In this document: piece by piece, positions 1-7,146 of the stretch
How the letters are laid out: each line of letters opens with the position of its first letter
Numbering within the stretch: the first letter of the stretch is position 1
Assembly (NCBI GenBank): GCA_905369775.1
Contig: CAJPJR010000016.1
Span: 1 to 36,170, forward strand
Source of the DNA: Prevotellaceae bacterium UBA1746
GTDB lineage: Bacteria; Bacteroidota; Bacteroidia; Bacteroidales; Bacteroidaceae
Length of the DNA: 36,170 bases
Reading direction: 5' to 3'
Position numbers and translations under genes: made by a program
Notes under the pieces: generated by a model
What the model was told of the DNA's origin: nothing
Database searches by the model: none
What the model saw: only the letters and a program-made list of their open reading frames with translations

Positions 1-237
1 TCGTCCAAATGTTTTTTCAATCTTTGCGCCATTGGCTTAAACGAATAATAGGTGGCCGCTGCCGAAATGGGAGCACCGATGAAAGGAATTAGTTTCGCAA
101 AGCTCTTCCCCGTTCCGTTTTTAGCGACCTGCACTCCAATCCATTTTCCTGCCTGCTCCACGACGCCTCGAGCTGCAAGCTGACCGAGTACTGTTTGAGG
201 AATGCGTTGAGCGGCTTCTTCCGCCAATCGTTCTGCA
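1..237. repeat. Left copy of a 237-base direct duplication
   Basis: Collinear with 1986-2222 in the same orientation, with six mismatches and no gaps. The copy may extend beyond the left edge of the window. Confidence 0.95.
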
Positions 238-251
238 TTTTTTTGTGTCAA
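1..251 (-). pseudogene. Truncated duplicate of the EcsC-like gene (C-terminal part only)
   Basis: Bases 1-237 match 1986-2222, the 3' end of the intact EcsC-like gene, with six substitutions and no indels (about 97% identity). The homology stops abruptly after base 237. The frame stays open past the break to a possible TTG start at 251-249, whose TTGA overlaps the TGA stop of the tail module at 248-328. The reading frame runs off the left edge about three codons before the expected stop. It would encode about 86 residues lacking the N-terminal two thirds. An AAGGAG lies only two bases before the TTG, too close for an ideal ribosome site. This is most likely a duplication remnant; a small translated product cannot be excluded. 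Confidence 0.8.
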
Positions 252-328
252 TTCTCCTTTTCTATGCGCCTGATGGCGTCTTTAGAACTTTCCTGCCAAT
301 GAACTCCGTAGAGATTTACTTTTGATAA
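248..328 (-). pseudogene. Tail module A: orphan C-terminal end of an unknown gene
   Basis: On the minus strand the frame reads LYGVHWQESSKDAIRRIEKEN and stops with TGA at 250-248. Upstream it is closed by a TGA at 331-329, so only the last codons of a gene survive. Tail module B at 1176-1283 has a homologous peptide (LYGVHWEETPQEAIRRLE). The conservation is at protein level outside the 19 identical bases, which argues that both are real coding remnants of one family. I do not recognise the family. The stop overlaps the TTG of the EcsC fragment. Confidence 0.55.
296..314. repeat. 19-base direct repeat, copy 1
   Basis: CCAATGAACTCCGTAGAGA is identical to 1236-1254. It encodes the first residues (LYGVHW) of the tail peptide on the minus strand. 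The two copies flank the AT-rich gene at 410-1159. Confidence 0.9.
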
Positions 329-409
329 TCAGATGATTATTTGATAACTATAGATTTGAGCATTACCATAATATATAAACAAGATAATCGAACTATACAG
401 AAGAAAAGA

Positions 410-1159
410 CTATACATTCTCAGAAACAAAACGACTCAAATCATTTTCAATAAATGAATTAAATGATTTATTTATGATATGGATTTGATTTTTCTCTATA
501 TCATGAAAATATACAGAAGCTTCATGAGGTTTAATGTACAACTCATCTCCATCATTATTCAACCATAACTCACCAATTTTGATATATTCCTCACGCAACT
601 CTAGCATGTTAAAACCAATAAAAACTCCCTCCATTTTCAATTGTGAGATACAACAAAAAAACGCAATCATATCACTGTGTAATAATTTATGAAAGGGTGA
701 TGAGGTTAATTTCTCTTCGGTTAGATTATTTTCCACAACATCATATTGCAGTAAGTTCTCTTTTATTGCTGCAAACAAGTTAGGGTAACTTTGCTTCAAT
801 TTGGTAAATTCCAAGTCAAAATCAATAATATGAACTTTGTCATTGTTCAAGGAGATATTATCTATTTGCTTGCTCCATCCTTCCATATAATCAACTTGTG
901 AATTCTCGTTATAAGATTGATCTATAGATTTCAAGTATTCACGAGCCGCATTTTGAGATATTAGTGCGGCACCGATTAAACCTTGTGACATCTTAGGTTT
1001 TATCTTTAAATACCACCGTGATGACAAGAATTGTCTCGCAATTTTTTCATTTTGTTTCCACCAATCAATCCATTCTTCAGGTAGGAATAGTCCTTCAGAC
1101 AAATGTTTTAGTCCATTTATTATATTATCCGCTTCCATTTCACCAAGAATTTGTACCAT
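410..1159 (-). CDS. Unrecognised 249-residue protein, AT-rich gene
   Basis: I do not recognise this protein. It has no signal peptide or obvious membrane segment and is rich in Asn, Ile, Lys and Glu, with a Trp-rich stretch near the N-terminus (EEWIDWWKQN). The base composition is clearly more AT-rich than the rest of the window, pointing to acquisition by transfer. The ATG lies 16 bases after the stop of tail module B, as if translationally linked to the gene that once stood there, and no promoter is evident in front of it. About 95 AT-rich bases without a clear terminator follow it before tail module A. The setting of repeated gene ends and an AT-rich orphan resembles immunity-gene clusters of polymorphic toxin systems, but nothing in the protein proves that role. 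Confidence 0.7.
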   Translation of the reverse strand: MVQILGEMEADNIINGLKHLSEGLFLPEEWIDWWKQNEKIARQFLSSRWYLKIKPKMSQGLIGAALISQNAAREYLKSIDQSYNENSQVDYMEGWSKQIDNISLNNDKVHIIDFDLEFTKLKQSYPNLFAAIKENLLQYDVVENNLTEEKLTSSPFHKLLHSDMIAFFCCISQLKMEGVFIGFNMLELREEYIKIGELWLNNDGDELYIKPHEASVYFHDIEKNQIHIINKSFNSFIENDLSRFVSENV

Positions 1160-1175
1160 TAGTAATTCGTACTAA

Positions 1176-1283
1176 CTACTGACAAGTATGCGGAGACAGC
1201 TCCAACCTGCGAATCGCTTCTTGGGGAGTCTCTTCCCAATGAACTCCGTAGAGAGTGAAAGATACGTATATACAACTATGTTT
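1176..1283 (-). pseudogene. Tail module B: orphan C-terminal end of an unknown gene
   Basis: The minus strand reads LYGVHWEETPQEAIRRLE followed by seven further codons and a TAG at 1178-1176. Upstream the frame closes at a TAG (1286-1284), and no start codon precedes the conserved part. It is homologous to tail module A, with Q/E, S/T and K/Q type exchanges after an identical LYGVHW. Sequences upstream of the shared part are unrelated in the two copies, so each has lost its N-terminal body by a separate join. Confidence 0.55.
1236..1254. repeat. 19-base direct repeat, copy 2
   Basis: Identical to bases 296-314 and 940 bases away. Flanking bases differ on both sides, so the exact match is 19 bases. 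Confidence 0.9.
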
Positions 1284-1312
1284 CTAATATACCATGATTA
1301 TTACCACTTAGG

Positions 1313-1636
1313 TTACAAAATTCTCTGAGCTTTCGTTGATTCACTTGACTTTATAGTGCAGGGCAATAAGCGGAGCACTTTGCGGTCGATGTCGGGCGTG
1401 TTGGCGGCTTCGAGCTTTTGGCGAATGTGGCCGGTGACTTCGACGATGTTGTTCATCAGCAGATCGATGTCGGGGAAGATGGCCACATTGACGTTTTGCA
1501 GCACGTAGTCGGTGCCGTTGCCTTCGGTTTCCACGGCGTAGGTGGTGTTGATCAGCCCGTTGCCGAGAGGGTGGATGTCACGCACTTCGCCCTCAATGGC
1601 GAAATGGGATACGATGTCTTTCAGTTGCTGTTCCAT
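1313..1636 (-). pseudogene. 5' stump of a phosphotransferase / sugar kinase-like gene
   Basis: Starting at the ATG at 1636 (MEQQLKDIVSHF), about 93 residues look like the N-terminal lobe of the aminoglycoside-phosphotransferase-fold kinases common in Bacteroidetes, including N-acetylhexosamine kinase-like proteins. Visible features are a Gly-containing nucleotide loop (PLGNGLINTTY), YVLQNVN and FPDIDLLMNNI. Family members are usually about 350-370 residues. Here the similarity ends at LRLLPC (codon 1360-1358), followed by 14 unrelated residues and a stop. The ATP lobe alone cannot be active. A longer reading frame begins at 1741, but its first 35 residues look non-coding. The break at about 1358 marks the right edge of the inserted mosaic. 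Confidence 0.75.
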
Positions 1637-1770
1637 TGCGGAGTTTGTTTTTAGATGATAAGGCGAAGATACAAAAAAATCATCGGCAAGGAAGCATTTC
1701 GCAAGAAAAAGCGAAATGGAAATTACAAAACGTGCACTCACGACCCACGATGCGGCATTATACAGCCAAA

Positions 1771-1795
1771 AAACGCCGCAGATTCTGCGGCGTTT
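1771..1795 (-). terminator. Intrinsic terminator, 11-base-pair stem
   Basis: AAACGCCGCAG pairs perfectly with CTGCGGCGTTT across a three-base loop. On the minus strand the stem runs into six T residues. It stands behind the EcsC gene's own terminator and ahead of the kinase stump, so it may belong to a gene now lost. Confidence 0.8.
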
Positions 1796-1896
1796 CCCTT
1801 GAACTTATACAGCATTCGATTACCACCGACCAGAGTTCCTGTTTAATTTAAGTTCCCCTGCTGCGCCTTGGTCTGAATCCAAGAAACATACATTAC

Positions 1897-1941
1897 AAAA
1901 TCCACAAACGGCTATTTGCGATGCAAATAGCCGTTTGTGGA
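1897..1941 (-). terminator. Terminator of the EcsC-like gene, 19-base-pair stem
   Basis: Bases 1901-1919 and 1923-1941 are perfect inverted repeats around a three-base loop. On the minus strand the stem is followed by TTTTG, 35 bases after the EcsC stop codon. Confidence 0.88.
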
Positions 1942-1975
1942 CAGTCCTAAATAAGCTCTTTACATTGAACGCGGT

Positions 1976-2686
1976 TCACCACTGTTCGTCCAAATGTTTT
2001 TTCAATCTTTGCGCCATTGGCTTAAACGAATAATAGGTGGCCGCTGCCGAAATGGGAGCACCGATGAAAGGAATTAGTTTCGCAAAGCTCTTCCCCGTTC
2101 CGTTTTTAGCGATCTGCACTCCAATCCATTTTCCCGCCTGCTCTACAACGCCTCGAGCTGCAAGCTGACCGAGTACTGTTTGAGGAATGCGTTGAGCAGC
2201 TTCTTCCGCCAACCGTTCTGCAATTTTCTTTGCCATAATTGCGGCTTGGGAAGATCCGAAAGCCACTCCGACAAATAAAGTCAGAATTTGTCTCGTCCCA
2301 TCATCCATACCTTTTCCTCCGTTTTGCAAATCGGGCCAACCGTACAGGTAGAGGAGTTTTTGCGCCAAAGCCAAAACATGCCCATAAAACTGTGCCATAT
2401 CTGCCGGTATGGTGGCCAGCATGGCGAATCCACCCGGTATGCCGGCGACAGCGGAAATCAGACTTGCCTTTGTCAGATGATAACTTATACAACCTTCGGC
2501 TAATTTCTGCACCACCTTTCTGGGTAAAACATTTTTCATTTTGGTGTGACCGTCAAGGATCTCATTGATCACTTTTCGATCAAAATATGGTGCGAGTTCT
2601 CGACTCAAAAATTCCCTGCGATTGACTGCTATTCCGGGAAGCTTCATTGCAGAGATCAGCACTCTCTCCCAAAGATCTTCTATCAT
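1976..2686 (-). CDS. EcsC family protein
   Basis: This 236-residue protein resembles EcsC-type proteins of unknown function, some of which are labelled bacteriochlorophyll 4-vinyl reductase in Bacteroidales. Diagnostic stretches are ISAVAGIPGGFAMLATIPAD, followed by FYGHVLALAQKLLYLYGW, a hydrophobic alanine- and glycine-rich core, and a C-terminal segment LIPFIGAPISAAATYY. The middle is hydrophobic enough to associate with membranes, but no signal peptide is seen. It stands alone, ends in a strong terminator, and its last 79 codons are duplicated at the left edge of the window. Presence next to repeated gene tails suggests an accessory role; the biochemical function is not known. Confidence 0.65.
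   Translation of the reverse strand: MIEDLWERVLISAMKLPGIAVNRREFLSRELAPYFDRKVINEILDGHTKMKNVLPRKVVQKLAEGCISYHLTKASLISAVAGIPGGFAMLATIPADMAQFYGHVLALAQKLLYLYGWPDLQNGGKGMDDGTRQILTLFVGVAFGSSQAAIMAKKIAERLAEEAAQRIPQTVLGQLAARGVVEQAGKWIGVQIAKNGTGKSFAKLIPFIGAPISAAATYYSFKPMAQRLKKHLDEQW
1986..2222. repeat. Right copy of the 237-base direct duplication
   Basis: This is the source-like copy inside the intact EcsC gene, and it pairs with 1-237. Homology ends at TTCTGCA (2216-2222) without any visible inverted repeat at the break. Confidence 0.95.
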
Positions 2687-2907
2687 AGTCTTTTTGTAAG
2701 ATGATATTGTTCTTAATTCTTCTTTTACTAAACGATCTGATTAGATACTCCGAGCACTACCCGATCATTCTGTTCGCGAAGGTAGTAAAATTAGCTTGTA
2801 ATCGTACCTATTCATAACAAGAAACATGCCACGTACAATATTTTGTGACAGAGATCACAGTTTTGATACGAATTGCTTGTCATATTCCAAATTTGATTTG
2901 CTAAAAG

Positions 2908-2941
2908 AAACCGCGCTTCCCCGAATAGGGAAGCGCGGTTT
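2908..2941 (-). terminator. Terminator of the dipeptidyl peptidase III operon
   Basis: AAACCGCGCTTCCC pairs with GGGAAGCGCGGTTT (14 base pairs, six-base loop), about 25 bases after the stop of the peptidase gene on the minus strand. The remaining gap 2687-2907 shows no gene; it should hold the EcsC promoter, with a possible TACCTTCG at 2784-2777. Confidence 0.85.
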
Positions 2942-2966
2942 TACTTACTATGGGCTCACAATGCGA

Positions 2967-4997
2967 TCACTCATTGACAAGGGGCAAGAAGTGATAGTCG
3001 CGTGAGTAGCGGAGGTTTTGTGCGTCGAAGGCTTCGTCGTAGCTGATCTTGACATCCGTGATGTTGCCTTGTGCATCGCGCACAGGGGTGTAGACGGGAT
3101 TGATGAAGCCTTTGTAGGGCGAGAGTTTCAGACGCTCGTAACGCGCGAGGATCTCACGATGGATGGCGGGATCGACCTTCACACCGTAGGTTTCGACGAG
3201 ACGACGGGCGGCTTCGTAGTCGCCCTCGCTCTTGATGCGTTGCACTTCGGCCAAGAGCGTACCGAAGAGGTTGCGCATCTCGGCATAGTCGTTGACGCGA
3301 ACGAAGGTCTTGCCCTTCTGTTTTACGAGTTCCACGCAGGGTTTCGCGGTTTTGCGCTGTTTGGCTTGTTCGAGCACCCAATGGGCGATGAAAGCACGGT
3401 TGCGCATGTGTGCTTCTTCGATGTTGTTGCCGGGCTTGATGCGTACGAGCTGCGTGAGTGCACCGTTTTGGATGTAGGTGTAGTAGGCCGCCTTGTAAGC
3501 ATCGGTATTCGGCGTGAGTCCGAGTTCGGTGAGCTTGGGATCGGCCAGATAGTAGAGGGCAAAGAGGTCGGCGCGGCCTTCCTCGATGGTGGAGCCGTAG
3601 GACTTGAGCGAATCGGTGTCGGTGCCGGGCAGGAGCTGTCCGCTGCCGTGGCCGAGACACTCGTGGAGGTCGGTGTGAAGATCGTCACAACGGTCGCCGT
3701 ACTTCAGAATGAGCTGACGCGTGGGCTCGTCGATGATGAACTCTTTGTCCATGCCGCTGCCGTGAGCGGCTTTGGCGTAGGCGTCGGTGAGGTTGGAGAT
3801 GGTGACGGACTTCGAACCGAAATCACGACGAACCCAGTCGGAGTTGGGCAGGTTGATGCCGATGGCGGTGGAGGGATAGAGGTCGCCGGCGAGAATGGCG
3901 GCGGTGATGACTTTGGCGGACACGCCCTTCACTTCCTTCTTTTTGAAACGCGGATCGACGGGGCTGTGGTCTTCGAACCACTGGGCGTTGAGGGCGAGGG
4001 TGTGGGCACGCTCTGTGGCGGCTACGTCTTTGAAGTTGACGATGCTTTCCCAGGAGGCTTTCATGCCGAGGGGATCGCCGTAGCTCTCGATGAAGCCGTT
4101 GACGAAATCGACGTTGCTCTTCACGTCTTTGAGCCACTGGATGGAATAGTGGTCGAAGGTGCGGAGATCGCCGGTGCGATAGAACTCGATGAGGCGACGA
4201 ATGACGGCGGCTTGATCGGCATTTTCGGCAAAGGGGATGGCGGCTTCGAGGTGCTTGATGATCTGCGTGATGGCCGCGCCGTAGAGTCCGCCTTCGCGCC
4301 ACACGTTTTCTTCGAGAAAGCCGAACTGGCCGCGCACGAGACGCGAGTTCATGCCCATCATGACGGGGCGGGGATCGGCGGCGGGTTTGCGCTGAGCGTA
4401 GAACTCTTCGGCTTCGGCCTGCGTGACATCGGGGCCGTAGTAGTTGCCGGCGCTGGTGAGCACGAGGTCTTCGCCGTCTTTCTGGTTGGTGCGCATCTTC
4501 ATCACATTGGGATCGAAGATGACGGGATAGAGGGCTTCGTCGAGCGTGTAGTTGAGCGAACGGAGCGTGGTGCGCAACCACTGCTCGGAAAATCCGGGTA
4601 CGAACTTCTCGTTGCCGTAATGGTGGTGCAGACCGGAGGAGAACCAAAAGCGCTTGAGGTAGGTGACGAAGGCTTGGAAATCCTTGGACTTGCGGTCGCC
4701 GCGATAGTCGCGATAGACGGTTTCGAGCATGTCGCGGAGGCGAAGATTGTATCGGCCGTTTTGATCGTAGAGAATGTCACGACCGGCGAGTGCGGCTTCG
4801 GAGAGGTGGTAGATGAGCGTTTTCTGACGAAGCGAGAGGCGGTCGAAGCCTTCGACTTTGTAGCGCAACATTTGAATGTCGGCAAACTGCTCGTTGGCGT
4901 AGGCGAAATTATCGCCGGGTGCCGGAGCGGCTTGTGCCGAGGTGCCCAGACTGAGAGCAGAGAGGGAAATGAGCATGGTGAGGATTGACTTTTTCAT
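2967..4997 (-). CDS. Dipeptidyl peptidase III (M49 family), exported
   Basis: Zinc metallopeptidase that releases dipeptides from the N-terminus of short peptides. The family motif HEXXGH is present as HECLGH at residues 445-450, and the third zinc ligand lies in EEGRADL at E473. The 28-residue spacing fits the Bacteroides enzyme. The start at 4997 was chosen over longer frames because it gives a signal peptide (MKKSILTMLISLSALSLG, cleavage after AQA) and an ATGA overlap with coaE. The protein is then 676 residues, normal for the family. Export suggests peptide processing in the periplasm or outer envelope, fitting an asaccharolytic, peptide-using lifestyle. The large open frame on the opposite strand is a codon-usage shadow. 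Confidence 0.93.
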   Translation of the reverse strand: MKKSILTMLISLSALSLGTSAQAAPAPGDNFAYANEQFADIQMLRYKVEGFDRLSLRQKTLIYHLSEAALAGRDILYDQNGRYNLRLRDMLETVYRDYRGDRKSKDFQAFVTYLKRFWFSSGLHHHYGNEKFVPGFSEQWLRTTLRSLNYTLDEALYPVIFDPNVMKMRTNQKDGEDLVLTSAGNYYGPDVTQAEAEEFYAQRKPAADPRPVMMGMNSRLVRGQFGFLEENVWREGGLYGAAITQIIKHLEAAIPFAENADQAAVIRRLIEFYRTGDLRTFDHYSIQWLKDVKSNVDFVNGFIESYGDPLGMKASWESIVNFKDVAATERAHTLALNAQWFEDHSPVDPRFKKKEVKGVSAKVITAAILAGDLYPSTAIGINLPNSDWVRRDFGSKSVTISNLTDAYAKAAHGSGMDKEFIIDEPTRQLILKYGDRCDDLHTDLHECLGHGSGQLLPGTDTDSLKSYGSTIEEGRADLFALYYLADPKLTELGLTPNTDAYKAAYYTYIQNGALTQLVRIKPGNNIEEAHMRNRAFIAHWVLEQAKQRKTAKPCVELVKQKGKTFVRVNDYAEMRNLFGTLLAEVQRIKSEGDYEAARRLVETYGVKVDPAIHREILARYERLKLSPYKGFINPVYTPVRDAQGNITDVKISYDEAFDAQNLRYSRDYHFLPLVNE

Positions 4998-5590
4998 TCG
5001 GCGTGAGCAGGGGGAATGAGTTGATGTTGTATGAGCTGTGGAAGGATGGGGGCGTGGCCGTCGTTGATGAGGATCACATCGGCCATTTTCTGTTTTTCGT
5101 CTTCCGGCATTTGCAGAGCGATCCAACGAAGGGCGGTGGCGCGGTCGATGTCGTCGCGGGTCATGACGCGGCGTAGACGTTCCTCTTCGGGACAGAACAC
5201 GAGCACGGTGCGGTCGACCAGACGTTGCCAACCGACTTCGAAGAGCAGGGCGCACTCCATATATATATAAGGTGTGTCGGCGTGGGCACTCACGAAATCG
5301 CCCCACGCACGTTCCACACACGGATGAACAATGGCGTCGACGCGCGCACTGTGCTCGCGACCGCGACAAAGGTAGGCGGCCAAAGTGGATTTGACGAGTC
5401 GGCCTTCGGCATCGTAGGTTTCGGGACCTACGAGTGCAATGAGTGCCGCGCGCACCTGCGGATCGGTGCGAATGATGCGTTTGGCCTCGTCGTCGGCATA
5501 GAATATGGGAGCGCCTGTGCGGGCTATGGTTTGGCAGACATAGCTTTTGCCGGAGCCGATGCCGCCGGTCAGGGCGATGCGTTGTGGCAT
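4994..5590 (-). CDS. coaE: Dephospho-CoA kinase
   Basis: Catalyses the last step of coenzyme A synthesis, ATP-dependent phosphorylation of dephospho-CoA. The Walker A loop GGIGSGKS lies at residues 9-16, followed by YADDEAKRI, which holds the substrate-binding aspartates. Later segments (HPCVERAWGDF and MECALLFEVGW) match the family. The start at 5590 gives 198 residues, a normal size, and places the P-loop at the N-terminus. The stop overlaps the dipeptidyl peptidase start (ATGA), and ybbR ends 16 bases upstream, so it is co-transcribed and probably translationally coupled. Confidence 0.95.
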   Translation of the reverse strand: MPQRIALTGGIGSGKSYVCQTIARTGAPIFYADDEAKRIIRTDPQVRAALIALVGPETYDAEGRLVKSTLAAYLCRGREHSARVDAIVHPCVERAWGDFVSAHADTPYIYMECALLFEVGWQRLVDRTVLVFCPEEERLRRVMTRDDIDRATALRWIALQMPEDEKQKMADVILINDGHAPILPQLIQHQLIPPAHAE

Positions 5591-5606
5591 GTGGATGTTG
5601 TCGGGC

Positions 5607-6608
5607 TTATTCGAGTTCGTCGGGCGATGAATCCTCGATGACGTATTCGACGTCTGCAGGATTGATTCGAGCACGGCGTACCCCGATGGGGACGGACTTG
5701 AGCGAGAGGTGACAACGGTTGTCGGTGTTTTTGAGCAAATCGGCGTAATTGACCACGAGAACGAAGCTCTCGGGGGTGATGCGCTTGTATTGGCTCATGC
5801 CGACTTGGAAGGTGATGTTCACCTTGGGCGGGAAGGTGCGCAAGGTCTTGGAGGCGGGGAAATTGACGCCTTGTACCGGCACTTGCACGGTCTTCTCGAT
5901 CATGCGGTCGGTGATGATCGTGACGCGGGCCGATTGTGGCACGAATTTCGCTCCGGGCACTTTGACGAACCGGCACTTCACGGAGGTGGTGTCGGTGAGA
6001 TCCCTCAACCGAAGCGGTTCGATATAGGCGGCGGTGAGCGTGTCGAGTACCGTGCGCGAGGCGTAGACTCGCACATAGCGTGGTTCGACATCGAGTGAAA
6101 CCAAGGAATAGGCCGAATCGGGGGTGACCTTCCCCTGGAAAACCACAGGAAGCACTTTGCTCTGCCCGTAATTATAGTAGAACTCGATCGTTTCGGGGCG
6201 CACACTGACGAGTTTCGTTCCGGCGGCGGCCTGTGCGCTCAACAGCGGTTTGACCAAGTCGCCGGTGGATAGGCTGATGTGGCCACCCGACGTGCTGACC
6301 TCGTCCCACTTGATGACGATAGGGCCGAGTTTGCGGAAATAGCGGTAGCTGATCAGCGTGAGGGCGCGGTCGCGCAACGTGACGCGAACGGAAGTGGGGG
6401 GATCGGTGGTGAGCACGACGTTGTCGGGGACGCCGACGAGACGAACGGGGATGCTGAACTCGCGTTCGACGGTTTCATAGCCGCTCTGCAGGAACCAGAA
6501 AACGGAGGAGAGGAGCAGAAAAAACAAAAACGTGAGGAACTGCCGGTTCCACAAACGGGACCAGCAGTTCTTCACGAAGAACAAATAGAGTCGTTTGATT
6601 CTGCGCAT
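5607..6608 (-). CDS. YbbR-like domain protein
   Basis: A 333-residue protein with one N-terminal membrane segment (LTFLFFLLLSSVFWF) followed by an extracytoplasmic part with YbbR-type repeats. In Gram-positive bacteria YbbR proteins (CdaR) regulate the diadenylate cyclase CdaA, whose gene is not seen here. In Bacteroidetes the gene typically lies between yajC and coaE, as it does here. The start at 6608 (MRRIKRLYLFF) puts positive charges directly before the membrane segment; an ATG 11 codons further upstream is possible. The role in this organism is unknown. Confidence 0.85.
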   Translation of the reverse strand: MRRIKRLYLFFVKNCWSRLWNRQFLTFLFFLLLSSVFWFLQSGYETVEREFSIPVRLVGVPDNVVLTTDPPTSVRVTLRDRALTLISYRYFRKLGPIVIKWDEVSTSGGHISLSTGDLVKPLLSAQAAAGTKLVSVRPETIEFYYNYGQSKVLPVVFQGKVTPDSAYSLVSLDVEPRYVRVYASRTVLDTLTAAYIEPLRLRDLTDTTSVKCRFVKVPGAKFVPQSARVTIITDRMIEKTVQVPVQGVNFPASKTLRTFPPKVNITFQVGMSQYKRITPESFVLVVNYADLLKNTDNRCHLSLKSVPIGVRRARINPADVEYVIEDSSPDELE

Positions 6609-6663
6609 TCTGTATTGTGAAATTACATTTGCGCCGCCCAAAGAATTTGGGTCGCTGGATTAC

Positions 6664-6996
6664 TTATTTCTCGAGCGTTGCGGCCGAGGCGGTAGCGTTG
6701 ATGGCGGCTTTCTCGAAACGGAGGTCGACCCCATTGGATACATGGAGCACGACGGACGTGTCTTCGATGGTCTTCACGGTGCCGTGGAGTCCGCCGATGG
6801 TCACAACGGCCTGTCCCACCTTGAGCGAGTCGCGAAATTCGCGTTCTTGCTTTTGTTTCTTCTGCTGGGGACGGATCATGAAGAAGTACATGATGGCGCC
6901 GAGGGCGACAAACATGATCACAGTAGGCCACATGCTGGGGCTTTCCTGAGAAGAAGCTGCGGGGGCGGCACCAAGGAGGGCAATGAGGAGGTTCAT
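6664..6996 (-). CDS. yajC: Preprotein translocase accessory subunit YajC
   Basis: A small 110-residue inner-membrane protein of the Sec holotranslocon (SecDF-YajC). It has a short N-terminal hydrophobic stretch, then the membrane segment MWPTVIMFVALGAIMYFFMI ending in RPQQKKQKQ. The cytoplasmic YajC domain that follows includes LKVGQAVVTIGGLHGTVKTI. Length and motif are typical. It is preceded by nusB and followed after 55 bases by ybbR on the same strand. Confidence 0.94.
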   Translation of the reverse strand: MNLLIALLGAAPAASSQESPSMWPTVIMFVALGAIMYFFMIRPQQKKQKQEREFRDSLKVGQAVVTIGGLHGTVKTIEDTSVVLHVSNGVDLRFEKAAINATASAATLEK

Positions 6997-7146
6997 AGAG
7001 AAATGTTTTTGGGGATTGTTGGTGTGATTGGATAAGAAATTCGTGATCCGCTCGCAACTGTGCGCTCAGCGCTATATATAGATAAGGAGTAATCTCTCCT
7101 CTTTCGAAAGAACGCGAACGATTGCGAGGATCGTTTTGGGCTTTGC

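Noticed and set aside
296..1254. Target-site duplication or ends of an insertion sequence
   Set aside because: The 19-base direct repeats are coding for a conserved peptide, no transposase is present between them and no terminal inverted repeats were seen.
3018..4988. 656-codon open frame on the plus strand opposite the dipeptidyl peptidase III gene
   Set aside because: It mirrors the codon pattern of the true gene, has a Gly/Val/Glu-rich composition without domains, and lies wholly antisense to a gene with clear catalytic motifs.
2967..5369. 800-residue version of dipeptidyl peptidase III
   Set aside because: The extra 124 residues are Arg/His-rich translation of coaE in another frame; the start at 4997 gives a signal peptide and an ATGA overlap.
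7061..7140. Terminator between nusB and yajC
   Set aside because: Short inverted repeats (CTATATATAG, CTTTCGAAAG, AACGAT/ATCGTT) lack a following T run; the genes are probably co-transcribed.
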